Source: Pelagibacteraceae bacterium AG-325-J13
GTDB taxonomy: Bacteria > Pseudomonadota > Alphaproteobacteria > Pelagibacterales > Pelagibacteraceae
Direction: 5' to 3'
DNA length: 64,000 nt
Assembly (NCBI GenBank): GCA_003282835.1
Contig: QBYL01000001.1
Coordinates: 1-64,000, forward strand
This document shows, one piece after another, positions 25,053 to 35,018 of this stretch; the stretch's first letter is position 1, and each line of letters opens with the position of its first letter. The notes under the pieces are model-generated. The model made no database searches. It saw only the letters and a program-made list of their open reading frames with translations, and was not told the DNA's origin. The position numbers were made by a program, and so were the translations under genes.

Positions 25053-26390
25053 TTGTCAAAAAAAATTTTTATTAAAACAATGGGCTGTCAGATGAACGAG
25101 TACGATAGTAATCGTATCCTAGATTTGGCTAAAAAAATTAATTATTTTCCTACGAAAAAAATTGAAGAAGCAAATTGCTACGTTTTGAACACGTGTCATA
25201 TTAGAGAAAAGGCCACAGAAAAAGTTTATCATGAGGTTGGACGAGTTAAAAAACAATTTAGAGATAAAAAAAAACCAATAGTTTTAATTGTAGGATGTGT
25301 GGCCCAAGCTGAGGGTGATATACTTCTAAAAAGTGAAAAATATATCGATGCAGTAATCGGACCTCAAAATTATCATAGTATTAACAACATCATAAAAAGA
25401 ATCGATGAAAAAGATAGAGAGAATAATTTGACCGAATTTGATGTAATAAAAAAATTTGATGAATTAAATTTAGTTAAGAATTCGAATACAAAAGCTTCGT
25501 CTTATTTAACAATTCAAGAGGGTTGTGATAAATTTTGTAAATTTTGTGTAGTCCCATACACTCGAGGTCCAGAATATTCTAGGTCTATTAAAGAAATTAT
25601 TTTAGAAGCACGACAACTAGTAAAAAATGGTTCGAAAGAAATTATACTTTTAGGCCAAAACGTGAATGCTTATAAATATAAAAATAATCATCTTTCTGAC
25701 CTTCTTTATAAACTAAATGATATAGAGGGACTGGAAAGAATTAGGTTTACCACTTCTCATCCAAAAGATTACACAAAGGATTTAATTGAGGCACATAAGA
25801 AGTGCAAAAAGCTAATGCCTTTATTACACCTACCGGTTCAAAGCGGTTCTAGTGAAATTTTAAAAAAGATGAATAGAGGACACTGTATAAATGAATATAC
25901 AGATTTGATTGAAGCATTGAAAGAAAGCAATTCATCAATTAAATTTTCAAGTGATTTTATAATCGCCTATCCTGGGGAAACAGATAAAGATTTTGAAAAA
26001 ACAATAGAATTAGTAAAAAAGATCAAGTTTATTAACACCTATTCTTTTATATTTAGTGCTAGACCTGGTACTCCAGCAGCCAGTTTAGATATTGTTGATG
26101 TTAAAATTGCAAAGAAGAGACTTTCTTTGTTTCAACATATTACAAATGAAATTAAAAAAAATTATAGAAAAAAACTGGTTAACACATTTTGTAATGTGTT
26201 ATTTGAAAATAAAACAAAAAATAATGATAATAGTTTTTTTGGCAGAGATGAATATTTCAATTCAGTGATTGTTAAGAGCAAGATTAATTTAACTGGTCAA
26301 ATTAAGAAAGTTAAAATTTCCAGAAATAATCAAAATACTCTATTTGGAGAATTAATCGATTATAAAAAAAGAGAAGAATTTGCAGCATAA
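25053..26390 (+). CDS. miaB: tRNA-2-methylthio-N6-dimethylallyladenosine synthase
   Basis: Radical-SAM methylthiotransferase that modifies i6A37 of tRNA. The 445-residue protein has the N-terminal MTTase domain with Cys12 (TMGCQMNEYDS), Cys48 (LNTCHIREKA) and a third Cys near residue 82 (VGCVAQAEG). The radical SAM motif is GCDKFCKFCVVPYTRGPE, and a C-terminal TRAM-like domain follows. The start is a TTG codon one base after the fur stop, the only start position giving the correct N-terminus. It lies in the fur-miaB-phoH-ybeY array. Confidence 0.97.
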   Translation: MSKKIFIKTMGCQMNEYDSNRILDLAKKINYFPTKKIEEANCYVLNTCHIREKATEKVYHEVGRVKKQFRDKKKPIVLIVGCVAQAEGDILLKSEKYIDAVIGPQNYHSINNIIKRIDEKDRENNLTEFDVIKKFDELNLVKNSNTKASSYLTIQEGCDKFCKFCVVPYTRGPEYSRSIKEIILEARQLVKNGSKEIILLGQNVNAYKYKNNHLSDLLYKLNDIEGLERIRFTTSHPKDYTKDLIEAHKKCKKLMPLLHLPVQSGSSEILKKMNRGHCINEYTDLIEALKESNSSIKFSSDFIIAYPGETDKDFEKTIELVKKIKFINTYSFIFSARPGTPAASLDIVDVKIAKKRLSLFQHITNEIKKNYRKKLVNTFCNVLFENKTKNNDNSFFGRDEYFNSVIVKSKINLTGQIKKVKISRNNQNTLFGELIDYKKREEFAA

Positions 26391-26395
26391 GATAT

Positions 26396-27400
26396 ATGTC
26401 CAAAATAAGTAAATTAGACCAAAATTTGATAATTAAAAAAGTTGATAAAGAAACAATAAATATTCAAATAACTGATAACATAATATTGATGAGTATCGTT
26501 GGTGAGTTCGATAAAAATCTGAAAGAGCTGGAAAAATTAACTAAAACAAATATTTTTTTTAGAGGTAATTCTATAACTTGCAAAGGGAAAGAGGAAAATT
26601 TAAATGATTTTTCTAATGCAATTAAATTTTTAGTTGATAAATATATTTTGACGAATTTAATAGAAAAAAGTGATATAACATTGTCTGTAAAAAAAAATAT
26701 GAAACTTACCGAGTCAAACGTAAAATCATTTAAACAATTAATTCAAACACCTAGAAAATCAGTTATCGCAAGGTCTGAAAAACAATCTGAGTATATTAAA
26801 GCACTAAAAGAAAATGATGTAGTTATTTCCCTTGGCCCTGCAGGAACAGGAAAGAGTTTTTTAGCTGTATCAGTTGCAGTTACTCTTTTAATGGAAAAAA
26901 AAATTGATAGAGTTATTTTGTCTAGACCCGCCGTAGAAGCAGGCGAAAAATTAGGATTTTTACCTGGAGATATGAAAGAAAAAGTCGACCCTTATTTAAG
27001 ACCACTATATGACGCTTTATATGAATTATTTGGGTCAGATAAAATTGATAAAAAAATTGAAGCTGGTGAAATTGAAATTGCACCTTTAGCTTTTATGCGA
27101 GGAAGAACATTAAAAAATTGTTTTGCAATACTAGATGAAGCGCAAAACGCAACTGAAACTCAAATAAAAATGTTTTTAACAAGGATAGGTGAAAACTCTA
27201 AACTCGTAGTAAACGGGGATCCTTCACAAATAGATTTAATTAATAAATCTCAATCAGGTCTTGTTAATACAAAAAACATACTCAAAGATCTAAAAGAGAT
27301 TAAGATTATCGAATTTGATCACAACGATGTTGTGAGACACCCTCTTGTGTCAAAAATAATAAGTGCTTATCAAAAAAAAAACATTAATGATAAAAGTTAA
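26396..27400 (+). CDS. phoH: PhoH-like ATPase
   Basis: PhoH/YbeZ-family ATPase, linked functionally to the rRNA-maturation endonuclease YbeY. The Walker A motif is LGPAGTGKSFLA, Walker B is FAILDEAQNAT, and TRIGENSKLVVNGDPSQIDL follows. An N-terminal region (residues 1-110) resembles the KH-like domain of the YbeZ type. The 334-residue length is typical. The 3' end overlaps the ybeY start by 14 bp, matching their known functional pairing. Confidence 0.95.
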   Translation: MSKISKLDQNLIIKKVDKETINIQITDNIILMSIVGEFDKNLKELEKLTKTNIFFRGNSITCKGKEENLNDFSNAIKFLVDKYILTNLIEKSDITLSVKKNMKLTESNVKSFKQLIQTPRKSVIARSEKQSEYIKALKENDVVISLGPAGTGKSFLAVSVAVTLLMEKKIDRVILSRPAVEAGEKLGFLPGDMKEKVDPYLRPLYDALYELFGSDKIDKKIEAGEIEIAPLAFMRGRTLKNCFAILDEAQNATETQIKMFLTRIGENSKLVVNGDPSQIDLINKSQSGLVNTKNILKDLKEIKIIEFDHNDVVRHPLVSKIISAYQKKNINDKS

Positions 27401-27851
27401 TGTAATTCCAAATAACATAAGATGGAAAAAATATCTTAAAAACCCACAAAATTATTTAAATAGAAAAATTAAGTCAATAAATAAAAAAGATAGTTTATAT
27501 AGAAAAAAATTATTAATTTTTTCAATAATGTTGAGTGACTCTAAAGAAATCAAAAAGCTTAACAAAAAATTTAGAAACAAGAATAAATCTACAGACGTTC
27601 TTTCTTTTCCTTTCTATAAAAAGAAACAATTAAAAGAAAATTTATTAAAAAAAAAAGAAATATATCTTGGTGACGTTGTAATAAGTATCAACAATATAAA
27701 GAGAAGAAATAATAAAAAAGAATTTTTTAAAGAATTAAATAAACTTTGGATACATGGTTTGCTTCACTTATTTGGTCATGATCATAAATTTGAAAAGGAC
27801 TATAAAAAAATGAAAAATCTTGAAAATAAGTTTTATAAACTAGTGAAGTAA
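27387..27851 (+). CDS. ybeY: endoribonuclease YbeY (rRNA maturation)
   Basis: Metal-dependent RNase for 16S rRNA 3'-end maturation and ribosome quality control. The zinc site is HGLLHLFGHDH (H-x3-H-x5-H). Upstream blocks are KKLNKKFRNKNKSTDVLSFPF and LGDVVIS. I chose the ATG at 27387 (154 residues, beginning MIKVNVIPNN), which overlaps the phoH stop; a GTG at 27363 in the same frame is less likely. lnt follows one base after the stop; the corC gene usually found between them in alphaproteobacteria is absent. Confidence 0.95.
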   Translation: MIKVNVIPNNIRWKKYLKNPQNYLNRKIKSINKKDSLYRKKLLIFSIMLSDSKEIKKLNKKFRNKNKSTDVLSFPFYKKKQLKENLLKKKEIYLGDVVISINNIKRRNNKKEFFKELNKLWIHGLLHLFGHDHKFEKDYKKMKNLENKFYKLVK

Positions 27852-27852
27852 A

Positions 27853-29397
27853 ATGTTTAATCATATCCAAAATAACAGAATAATTTTAGTTTTTATTTTA
27901 CCTTTTTTACTTGGAGCTTTATCAACTATATCATTTCAACCATTCAATTTCAGTTTCATTAATTTTTTTATATTGCCATCATTATATTTACTTTTAAGTT
28001 TTGTTAGTAAGCGTTCAAAAAATAAATATAGAAAAAAACCTTTTTTTAAAAATATTTTTTTTGTAGGGTATCTTTTTGGTGTAGGATTTTTTCTATCCGG
28101 AACATATTGGATATCTAACTCTCTAACTTTTGATAAAGAATTAAGCTTTTTAATTCCATTTTCAGTTATACTTATACCTACAATACTTGGTATTTATTAT
28201 GGATTAGCATCTTTAATCTTAGGATGGTTAATGAAAAATAATTATTCGTCTTTCTTTTTATTTTGTTTAGTTTTTTCTTTATTGGATTTTTTAAGGGGAT
28301 CTATGTTTTCAGGTTTTCCGTGGAATTTATGGTCTTATAGTTGGTCTTGGTTCAATGAAATCTTACAAATTCTAAATCCAATTGGTCTTTACGCTTTTAA
28401 CTCATTATCTATAGTTTTTTTTTGTTCTCCAGTATTATTATTTTTTAAGGAAAGATATAAGTATGGCGTTTTTTCATTCATAATACTTTTATTTTTTTCA
28501 TTTTATATTTTTGGATCCTATAAGATCAATATTGAAAATAGTGATTATGAATCTAACAAAGAAACAGTTTATGTGAAGATAATTTCTCCTAGCTTTGAAA
28601 TGCGTTATTTGAGTAACGAGAAAGAGATTATAAGCACAATTAACAAGGTAATTAGATTTAGTGATCCAGATCCTAATAAGGAAACAATTTTCATTTGGCC
28701 AGAAGGGGTTTTTGCAGGTGTTTACTTAGAACAACTTAAAAAATACTCACATTTTTTTAAAAAAAACTTTTCTGATAAACACCTACTTGTTTTTGGTGTC
28801 AATATTCAAGATCCAGATTCAGATAAATTTTATAATTCAATGTTAGTTGCTAATAATAATTTAAAACAAATATATAGATATGATAAAAAAAAACTTGTAC
28901 CATTTGGAGAATTTATTCCATTTAATAGCTTTTTTGAAAAATTAGGATTAAAAAAAATAACACAAGGTTATGGTTCTTTTTCAAAAGGAGAGCAACAATC
29001 AAATTTTCTATACAACAAAATTAATATTCTTCCTTTAATATGTTATGAGATAATTTTTCCACAACTTTTAAATGTTTCTAAAAGTAATTTGATTATCAAT
29101 ATATCTGAAGATGCATGGTTTGGAGATTCAATTGGTCCACATCAACATTTTTCAAAAGCAATTTTTAGAGCAGTCGAAAATAATACCTACTTGATAAGAT
29201 CAGCAAATAAGGGAATAAGTGCATTTATAGATAATAATGGAAGAATAATTAAAAGGTTAGAGCCGCAGGAAATTGGCAATATTGAATTAAATGTACCACT
29301 AATTAACAATGAATATAAAAATAAAAATGATTTGATATTTTTTATCCTTTTATTTACATATACGATTATCTTCGTAGTATTAAGAGATAAAAAATAA
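27853..29397 (+). CDS. lnt: apolipoprotein N-acyltransferase
   Basis: Inner-membrane enzyme that N-acylates the lipid-modified cysteine of lipoproteins. The 514-residue protein has about six to seven N-terminal transmembrane helices, a periplasmic carbon-nitrogen hydrolase domain and a final C-terminal helix. The catalytic triad is visible as Glu in [10 protein letters not shown] (about residue 284), Lys in [15 protein letters not shown] (about 345) and Cys in [10 protein letters not shown] (about 397). Lipoproteins in this window (DUF3576, BON protein) are likely clients. The stop overlaps the metK start by one base. Confidence 0.97.
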   Translation: MFNHIQNNRIILVFILPFLLGALSTISFQPFNFSFINFFILPSLYLLLSFVSKRSKNKYRKKPFFKNIFFVGYLFGVGFFLSGTYWISNSLTFDKELSFLIPFSVILIPTILGIYYGLASLILGWLMKNNYSSFFLFCLVFSLLDFLRGSMFSGFPWNLWSYSWSWFNEILQILNPIGLYAFNSLSIVFFCSPVLLFFKERYKYGVFSFIILLFFSFYIFGSYKINIENSDYESNKETVYVKIISPSFEMRYLSNEKEIISTINKVIRFSDPDPNKETIFIWPEGVFAGVYLEQLKKYSHFFKKNFSDKHLLVFGVNIQDPDSDKFYNSMLVANNNLKQIYRYDKKKLVPFGEFIPFNSFFEKLGLKKITQGYGSFSKGEQQSNFLYNKINILPLICYEIIFPQLLNVSKSNLIINISEDAWFGDSIGPHQHFSKAIFRAVENNTYLIRSANKGISAFIDNNGRIIKRLEPQEIGNIELNVPLINNEYKNKNDLIFFILLFTYTIIFVVLRDKK

Positions 29398-30560
29398 TGG
29401 GAAATAATAACTATTTATTTACTAGTGAGTCTGTATCAGAGGGTCATCCTGATAAAGTTTGTGATAGAATTTCTGATATGGTTGTTGACTCTTACTTAAG
29501 CTTAGATCCTTTTTCAAGGGTAGCATGTGAGACATTAACAACAACTAATAAGGTAGTCCTAGCAGGTGAAACAAGAGGCCCTAAAATTGAAAAGGAAGAA
29601 ATAGTATCAAAAGTTAGGGGTTGTATAAAAGAAATCGGATACGATCAGAAAGGCTTCAGTTGGAAAACTGCAGATATAGAAACCTATTTACATGAGCAGT
29701 CAGCAGATATTGCAATTGGAGTTGATGCTAAAGACAACAAAGACGAAGGAGCAGGAGATCAAGGAATTATGTTTGGATATGCTTGTAAAGAAACAGAAGA
29801 TTTAATGCCAGCTCCTATATACTATTCTCATAAAATATTGAGATTAATGGCTGAAGATAGGAAGAAAAAGATCTTAGAGGGCATAGAGCCAGACTCAAAA
29901 AGTCAAGTTACAATGTTATACGAACATAACAAACCAGTAAAAGTTAAATCTGTAGTTATATCTACCCAGCACTCAAAAGATCTCAATCAGCAAAAAGTAA
30001 AAGATTTAATTTTACCCTATATAAAAAAATCTATTCCAAACAAATACCTACAGGATTTAGACTCAAAGGAGATTTATATAAATCCTACTGGTCAATTTAT
30101 TATTGGAGGACCTGACGGAGATACAGGTTTAACAGGAAGAAAAATAATTGTAGATACTTATGGTGGCGCAGCTCCACATGGAGGAGGTGCTTTTTCAGGC
30201 AAAGATCCAACCAAAGTAGATAGATCAGCTGCTTATGCTGCTAGATATTTAGCAAAAAATATTGTTGCTGCAGGTGTATCTGAAAAATGTTTAATTCAAT
30301 TGGCTTACGCTATCGGCGTTTCAAAACCACTATCAATTTTTATTAAACTAAATGACCAAGATAAAAATAAAATTGATGCTGTTAGAAAGGTTATTGATGA
30401 AAATTTTGATCTTTCACCAAGAGGTATAAGAGAGATGCTTAAATTAAACAATTCAATTTATGAAATCACCTCATCATATGGCCATTTTGGTAGGAAACCT
30501 TCAAATAAAGGTGAATTTACTTGGGAAAAAACAGATAAAGTAAATTTATTTAAATTGTAA
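29397..30560 (+). CDS. metK: S-adenosylmethionine synthetase
   Basis: Makes SAM from methionine and ATP. The 387-residue protein has the N-terminal [20 protein letters not shown], the signature [12 protein letters not shown] and the phosphate-binding [22 protein letters not shown]. Its start overlaps the lnt stop, leaving no room for a SAM riboswitch directly upstream. A hairpin region separates it from nusA. SAM consumers in the window include rsmI, ubiE and miaB. Confidence 0.98.
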   Translation: MGNNNYLFTSESVSEGHPDKVCDRISDMVVDSYLSLDPFSRVACETLTTTNKVVLAGETRGPKIEKEEIVSKVRGCIKEIGYDQKGFSWKTADIETYLHEQSADIAIGVDAKDNKDEGAGDQGIMFGYACKETEDLMPAPIYYSHKILRLMAEDRKKKILEGIEPDSKSQVTMLYEHNKPVKVKSVVISTQHSKDLNQQKVKDLILPYIKKSIPNKYLQDLDSKEIYINPTGQFIIGGPDGDTGLTGRKIIVDTYGGAAPHGGGAFSGKDPTKVDRSAAYAARYLAKNIVAAGVSEKCLIQLAYAIGVSKPLSIFIKLNDQDKNKIDAVRKVIDENFDLSPRGIREMLKLNNSIYEITSSYGHFGRKPSNKGEFTWEKTDKVNLFKL

Positions 30561-30572
30561 TCTTGAAAAAGC

Positions 30573-30639
30573 CTTAATTTTGAATTAAGAAGTTATAAAA
30601 CTGGAGATTATCAAAATGGGCTTTAGCCCATTTTTTTTT
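30573..30639 (+). terminator. terminator/attenuator between metK and nusA
   Basis: Two hairpins lie in the 92-bp spacer. The first, CTTAATT-TTG-AATTAAG (30573-30589), has no T-tract. The second, AAAATGGGCT paired with AGCCCATTTT (30613-30634), is followed by further T residues to 30639, forming a clear intrinsic terminator. The nusA ATG is only 13 bases beyond it, so nusA mRNA must come from read-through or from a promoter hidden in the spacer. Confidence 0.82.
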
Positions 30640-30652
30640 AGGGGCATATAAA

Positions 30653-32200
30653 ATGTTAAATAGAGGATTAGACAAACAGGAGTTACTTAGGATAGTAGAC
30701 GCAGTTGCTGCAGAAAAGTCTATTGATAAAGAACTTGTAATTAGTTCTATGGAAAGCGCAATACAAAAAGCTGCTTTAACTAAGTTTGGAAATGACAATA
30801 ACATTGAAGTAATAATCGATAGAGAAAGTGGTGAAATAAAGATTAAAAAGGTTTTAGATATAGTAGAAAATGTAGAAGATTCAGCTAGAGAGATATCTTT
30901 GAATGAAGCAAAAAAAATCAATTCAAAAGATGAATTAAAAGTAGGTGACAAGGTATTCGAAGAACTACCTCAAATTGATTTTGGACGAATAGCAGCGCAG
31001 AGTGCAAAACAAGTAATTAGCTCTAGAGTTAGGGAGGCAGAGAAAAATAGACAATATGAAGATTTTATAGATAAGCAAGGCCAAATACTTAGTGGAATTA
31101 TTAAAAGATTGGAATATGGTAATGTTATTGTTGATCTTGGAAAAGCAGAAGGTGTTATTAAAAAAGACGAGTTAATCCCAAGAGAAATATTAAAAACAGG
31201 AGATAGAGTTAAAGCATACTGCTATGAAGTAAAAAAAGAAATTAAAGGTCACCAGATATTTTTATCAAGAGCTCATCCACAATTCTTAGCTAAATTATTT
31301 TTTCAAGAAGTTCCCGAAATTTATGAAGGTACCATAGAGATAAAATCTGTAGCGAGAGATCCAGGAAGTAGAGCGAAAATCTGTGTGCATTCCCAAGATA
31401 CATCTATCGACCCAGTTGGAGCTTGCGTTGGTATGCGTGGAAGCAGGGTCCAAACGATTGTGAATGAACTCCATGGTGAAAAAATAGATATTATTAAATG
31501 GACTGAGGATTTACCTACATTAATTTCTGAGTCACTTTCTCCAGCTGAGATTCAAAAAGTTTTAATTGATCAAGACAATAAAAGAATAGATATAATTCTG
31601 ACTGAAGAAAATTTAAGTAAAGCTATAGGACGCAGAGGTCAAAATGTTAGATTAGCTTCGAAATTGACAAATTTTGAAATCGATATTCTTACAGATAAGG
31701 AAGACTCAGAAAGAAGGCAAGCAGAATTTAAGGAAAGAACAGAAACTTTAATTAAGAACTTAGAAGTTGATGAAACATTAGGACAACTTTTAGTTTCAGA
31801 AGGGTTTATCAGTATTGAGGAAATTGCACAATCTAGTGCAGAAAATATATCAAAAATTGATGCGATCGATGAGGATACTGCTAGAGAATTAATATCGAGA
31901 TCAAAAGAAACTTTAATTAAAGAAAAAGAGGCAGTAGCACAAAAATTAAAAGAATTAGGAGTTGAAGAATCTTTGATAAGTTTAAAAGGTATGACTCAAG
32001 GTATGCTTGTAATATTAGGACAAAAAAATATTAAAAAGCTAAGTGATTTTGCAGATTTATCTTCAGATGAACTTATCGGCGGTTTTGATGAAATTAAAGG
32101 AAAAAAAATAAGAATCGATGGATATTTAGAAGAATTTTCACTTTCAAGAAAAGAAGCTGACGAATTAATTATGGCGGCTAGAGAGATAGCGTACAGGTAA
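30653..32200 (+). CDS. nusA: transcription termination/antitermination factor NusA
   Basis: RNA-polymerase-binding factor for pausing, termination and antitermination. The 515-residue protein has the N-terminal RNAP-binding domain, an S1 domain (SGIIKRLEYGNVIVDLGKAEGVI), two KH domains (with SRVQTIVNELHGEKIDII and IGRRGQNVRLASKL) and C-terminal acidic HhH repeats. The rimP gene that usually precedes nusA is not at this locus. A terminator hairpin lies just upstream and infB follows after 4 bp. Confidence 0.97.
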   Translation: MLNRGLDKQELLRIVDAVAAEKSIDKELVISSMESAIQKAALTKFGNDNNIEVIIDRESGEIKIKKVLDIVENVEDSAREISLNEAKKINSKDELKVGDKVFEELPQIDFGRIAAQSAKQVISSRVREAEKNRQYEDFIDKQGQILSGIIKRLEYGNVIVDLGKAEGVIKKDELIPREILKTGDRVKAYCYEVKKEIKGHQIFLSRAHPQFLAKLFFQEVPEIYEGTIEIKSVARDPGSRAKICVHSQDTSIDPVGACVGMRGSRVQTIVNELHGEKIDIIKWTEDLPTLISESLSPAEIQKVLIDQDNKRIDIILTEENLSKAIGRRGQNVRLASKLTNFEIDILTDKEDSERRQAEFKERTETLIKNLEVDETLGQLLVSEGFISIEEIAQSSAENISKIDAIDEDTARELISRSKETLIKEKEAVAQKLKELGVEESLISLKGMTQGMLVILGQKNIKKLSDFADLSSDELIGGFDEIKGKKIRIDGYLEEFSLSRKEADELIMAAREIAYR

Positions 32201-32204
32201 TGTT

Positions 32205-34388
32205 ATGGAAAAAGATAAAAAAAAAACACTTACTATATCTTCTAATTTAAAAAGAAAAATTGATACTACTTCAATCGATACAGGTGGAAAAAAATCATTT
32301 TCGGTAGAAAAGAAAAAATTTTTTAAAAGTAATAAAAACTTTAGTAAAACTGGGCAATCTTTAAATCAAAAACCAAGCACTGATTTTAAAAAAAAGAATT
32401 TCACGAGAAAATTTATTGAACAACAAGCTACTAAAGATTTTATAAAAAAAGATAATAAACCTACTGGTAAAAGTAAACTTAAGTTGAAAAGTCCAGTGGA
32501 TAAAAGAGATTTCAAATTAACTGTTTCTAGAGCATTAAATGTAGAAGAAATTGAGATTAAACAAAGAAGCTTGGCATCAGTAAAAAGGGCTAGACTTAAA
32601 GAAAAAAAGAACAAACCTGAAAATGAAGAAAAAAAGGAATTTAAAAAGGTTATAAGAGACGTAAAAATTCCAGAGGAGATCACCATACAGGAACTCTCAA
32701 ACAGAATGGCTGAAAAATCTAGCGATATCATCAAGTTTTTGTTTAATATGAAAGTGATAGCAACTATCAATCATAATATTGATAAGGATACAGCTGAATA
32801 TATAGTTAAAGAATTTGGTCATAAGCCAATATTAGAAGATCAACCTTCTCTAGAGACTGGAAAGATTAAAGAACAATTAGTTGGTGAAGTAAAATCTCGA
32901 CCTCCTGTTGTAACAATAATGGGACATGTAGACCATGGAAAAACTTCATTACTAGATTCATTGAGAGACACTAATGTTGTTTCAGGAGAGCATGGAGGAA
33001 TCACTCAGCATATCGGTGCATATCAAATTAAAACTGAAGAAAATAAGATTATTACCTTTATAGACACACCGGGTCATGCTGCTTTCACTGAAATGAGAGC
33101 TAGGGGATCCAAAATTACAGATATTGTTGTTTTAGTTGTAGCGGCAGACGATGGTATTAAACCTCAAACAGTCGAAGCAATAAAACACGCTAAAGCTGCA
33201 AAAGTTCCGATTATTGTGGCGATTAATAAATGTGATTTACCAGAAAAAAATACTAGTAAAATTAAGAATGAGATGATGCAATATGAATTAGTAGCCGAAG
33301 ATTTGAGTGGAGATACTTTATTTGTTGAGGTTTCAGCTCTAAAGAAAATGAATTTAAACAAACTAAAAGAATGTATACTGCTCCAATCAGAGATATTGGA
33401 TTTAAAAGCATCTTATTCTGGGCAAGCAAAAGGAGTCGTAATAGAATCTAAAATTGATAAAGGCAAAGGACCTGTTTCTACAATTTTAATTAGCAATGGA
33501 AAGTTAAAAAGAGGAGACTTTTTTGTTTGTGGCGATACTTGGGGAAAAGTTAGAGCTATGATAAATCATGAAGGCAAAAATATAGATGAAGCTATTCCGT
33601 CTATGCCTGTCGAGATATTAGGATTGAATAATTCTGCTTTTGCTGGAGCAGAATTTTTAGTAACTAAGAATGAGGATGAAGCAAAAGAATTAGTCGAATA
33701 TAAAAAAAATAATTCAGCTAAAAAGAAATCTATTGTCAAAGATAAAACAACTTTATTTGAAAATGTAAAAGATAAAAGAGAACTCAATATTATAATTAAG
33801 TCTGACGTACACGGTTCAAGTGAAGCTTTAAAGACAGCAATAAATAAAATAAAACATGAAGAAGTCAAAGCTGAAATAATATTATCTGATATAGGAATGA
33901 TAAATGAAACCGATGTTTCATTAGCAAAAGCTTCGAATGCAATATTAATTGGCTTTAATGTTAAACCAAATAGAGAAGCAAAAAAATTGGCTGAAGATCA
34001 AAATATTAATATTAAATTTTTTAATATTATTTACGAAGCGTTAGACCATGTAGAAAAATCTTTATCTGGACTACTGGAACCCGACGTAAAAGAAACTGTT
34101 TTAGGTTCAGCCGAGATACAAAAAATATTTAAAGTTTCTAATGCTGGAAAAATAGCTGGGTCAAAAGTTATTAATGGAGAAATAAAAAGTAAGTCTAAAG
34201 CTAGAATTATTAGAGATGGTGTAGTTGTCTATAACGGAGAAATAAAAAGTATTTTTAGAGAAAAAAATCAGGTTAAAGAGGTTGGTATGGGTTTAGAGTG
34301 CGGTATTAGCATTAAAGATTTTATCGATTTTAAAGAAAAGGATGTGATTGAATCTTATTTAGCAGAAGAAATACAGAGATCAATATAA
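32205..34388 (+). CDS. infB: translation initiation factor IF-2
   Basis: GTPase that brings initiator tRNA to the 30S subunit. The 727-residue protein has a short lysine-rich disordered N-terminus (about residues 1-150). The G domain follows with G1 GHVDHGKTSLLD, G3 DTPGHAAF and G4 NKCD, then the C-terminal domains. The N-terminal region is shorter than in many proteobacteria, consistent with genome streamlining. The ylxR gene common between nusA and infB is missing. The stop overlaps rbfA by one base. Confidence 0.98.
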   Translation: MEKDKKKTLTISSNLKRKIDTTSIDTGGKKSFSVEKKKFFKSNKNFSKTGQSLNQKPSTDFKKKNFTRKFIEQQATKDFIKKDNKPTGKSKLKLKSPVDKRDFKLTVSRALNVEEIEIKQRSLASVKRARLKEKKNKPENEEKKEFKKVIRDVKIPEEITIQELSNRMAEKSSDIIKFLFNMKVIATINHNIDKDTAEYIVKEFGHKPILEDQPSLETGKIKEQLVGEVKSRPPVVTIMGHVDHGKTSLLDSLRDTNVVSGEHGGITQHIGAYQIKTEENKIITFIDTPGHAAFTEMRARGSKITDIVVLVVAADDGIKPQTVEAIKHAKAAKVPIIVAINKCDLPEKNTSKIKNEMMQYELVAEDLSGDTLFVEVSALKKMNLNKLKECILLQSEILDLKASYSGQAKGVVIESKIDKGKGPVSTILISNGKLKRGDFFVCGDTWGKVRAMINHEGKNIDEAIPSMPVEILGLNNSAFAGAEFLVTKNEDEAKELVEYKKNNSAKKKSIVKDKTTLFENVKDKRELNIIIKSDVHGSSEALKTAINKIKHEEVKAEIILSDIGMINETDVSLAKASNAILIGFNVKPNREAKKLAEDQNINIKFFNIIYEALDHVEKSLSGLLEPDVKETVLGSAEIQKIFKVSNAGKIAGSKVINGEIKSKSKARIIRDGVVVYNGEIKSIFREKNQVKEVGMGLECGISIKDFIDFKEKDVIESYLAEEIQRSI

Positions 34389-34786
34389 TGGGAAATCAAT
34401 CGTCACAGAGAGCTTACAGCCAAAGACAATTAAGAGTAGGTGAACTTGTTAAGCAAAATTTAGGTGAACTATTCATAAGAAATGAAGCTAAGATTCCTTC
34501 TATTAATTCAAAGATGATAACCGTTACTGAAGTAAGAATGACACCAGATTTAAAAACAGCAAGAGTCTATGTTATACCATTAGGCGGTATAGATATGAAA
34601 GAAACTGTAAGAGTCTTGACTGATTACTCTCATCTTGTTAGAAAAGCGCTGTCTAAAAGATTAGATATTAAGTTTCTTCCAAAACTTACATTTGTAGAAG
34701 ATAACTCATTTGAATACGCAGAAAAAATTGAAAAAATTATAAAAGAAATAAAGATTAATGATACAGAAAAAAAAAGATATAATTAA
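34388..34786 (+). CDS. rbfA: ribosome-binding factor A
   Basis: Small KH-like protein for 30S maturation and cold adaptation. The 132-residue sequence has RQLRVGELVKQNLGELF and VTEVRMTPDLKTARVYVIPL, then a beta-rich end with KRLDIKFLPKLTFVEDNSFE, all typical of RbfA. It shares one base with infB and overlaps the start of rpsO by 29 bp. Confidence 0.95.
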   Translation: MGNQSSQRAYSQRQLRVGELVKQNLGELFIRNEAKIPSINSKMITVTEVRMTPDLKTARVYVIPLGGIDMKETVRVLTDYSHLVRKALSKRLDIKFLPKLTFVEDNSFEYAEKIEKIIKEIKINDTEKKRYN

Positions 34787-35018
34787 ATCTCTGGCAACAC
34801 ATAATAAAGACGTAGGATCCACAGAAATTCAGATTGGCTTATTAAGCGCTAAAATAGCAAAACTGTCTGACCACTTTAAAAAATTTAAAAAAGACAAACA
34901 TTCAACTTTAGGATTAACTAAATCAGTAAATAAAAGAAAAAAATTGTTAGGATACTTAAAAAAGAAGAATCCAGACTCATATCAAAAAGTAATTAAACAA
35001 CTAAATTTAAGGAAATAA
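34758..35018 (+). CDS. rpsO: ribosomal protein S15
   Basis: Primary 16S rRNA-binding protein of the 30S platform. The 86-residue protein has the S15 pattern [31 protein letters not shown] and [13 protein letters not shown]. It is slightly short. The ATG at 34758 lies 29 bp inside rbfA; a later start would remove the first helix. truB, often between rbfA and rpsO, is absent. The stop overlaps pnp by one base. Confidence 0.96.
   Translation: MIQKKKDIIKSLATHNKDVGSTEIQIGLLSAKIAKLSDHFKKFKKDKHSTLGLTKSVNKRKKLLGYLKKKNPDSYQKVIKQLNLRK

Noticed and set aside
29380-29400. SAM riboswitch before metK
   Set aside because: metK overlaps lnt by one base; there is no leader space and no matching structure.
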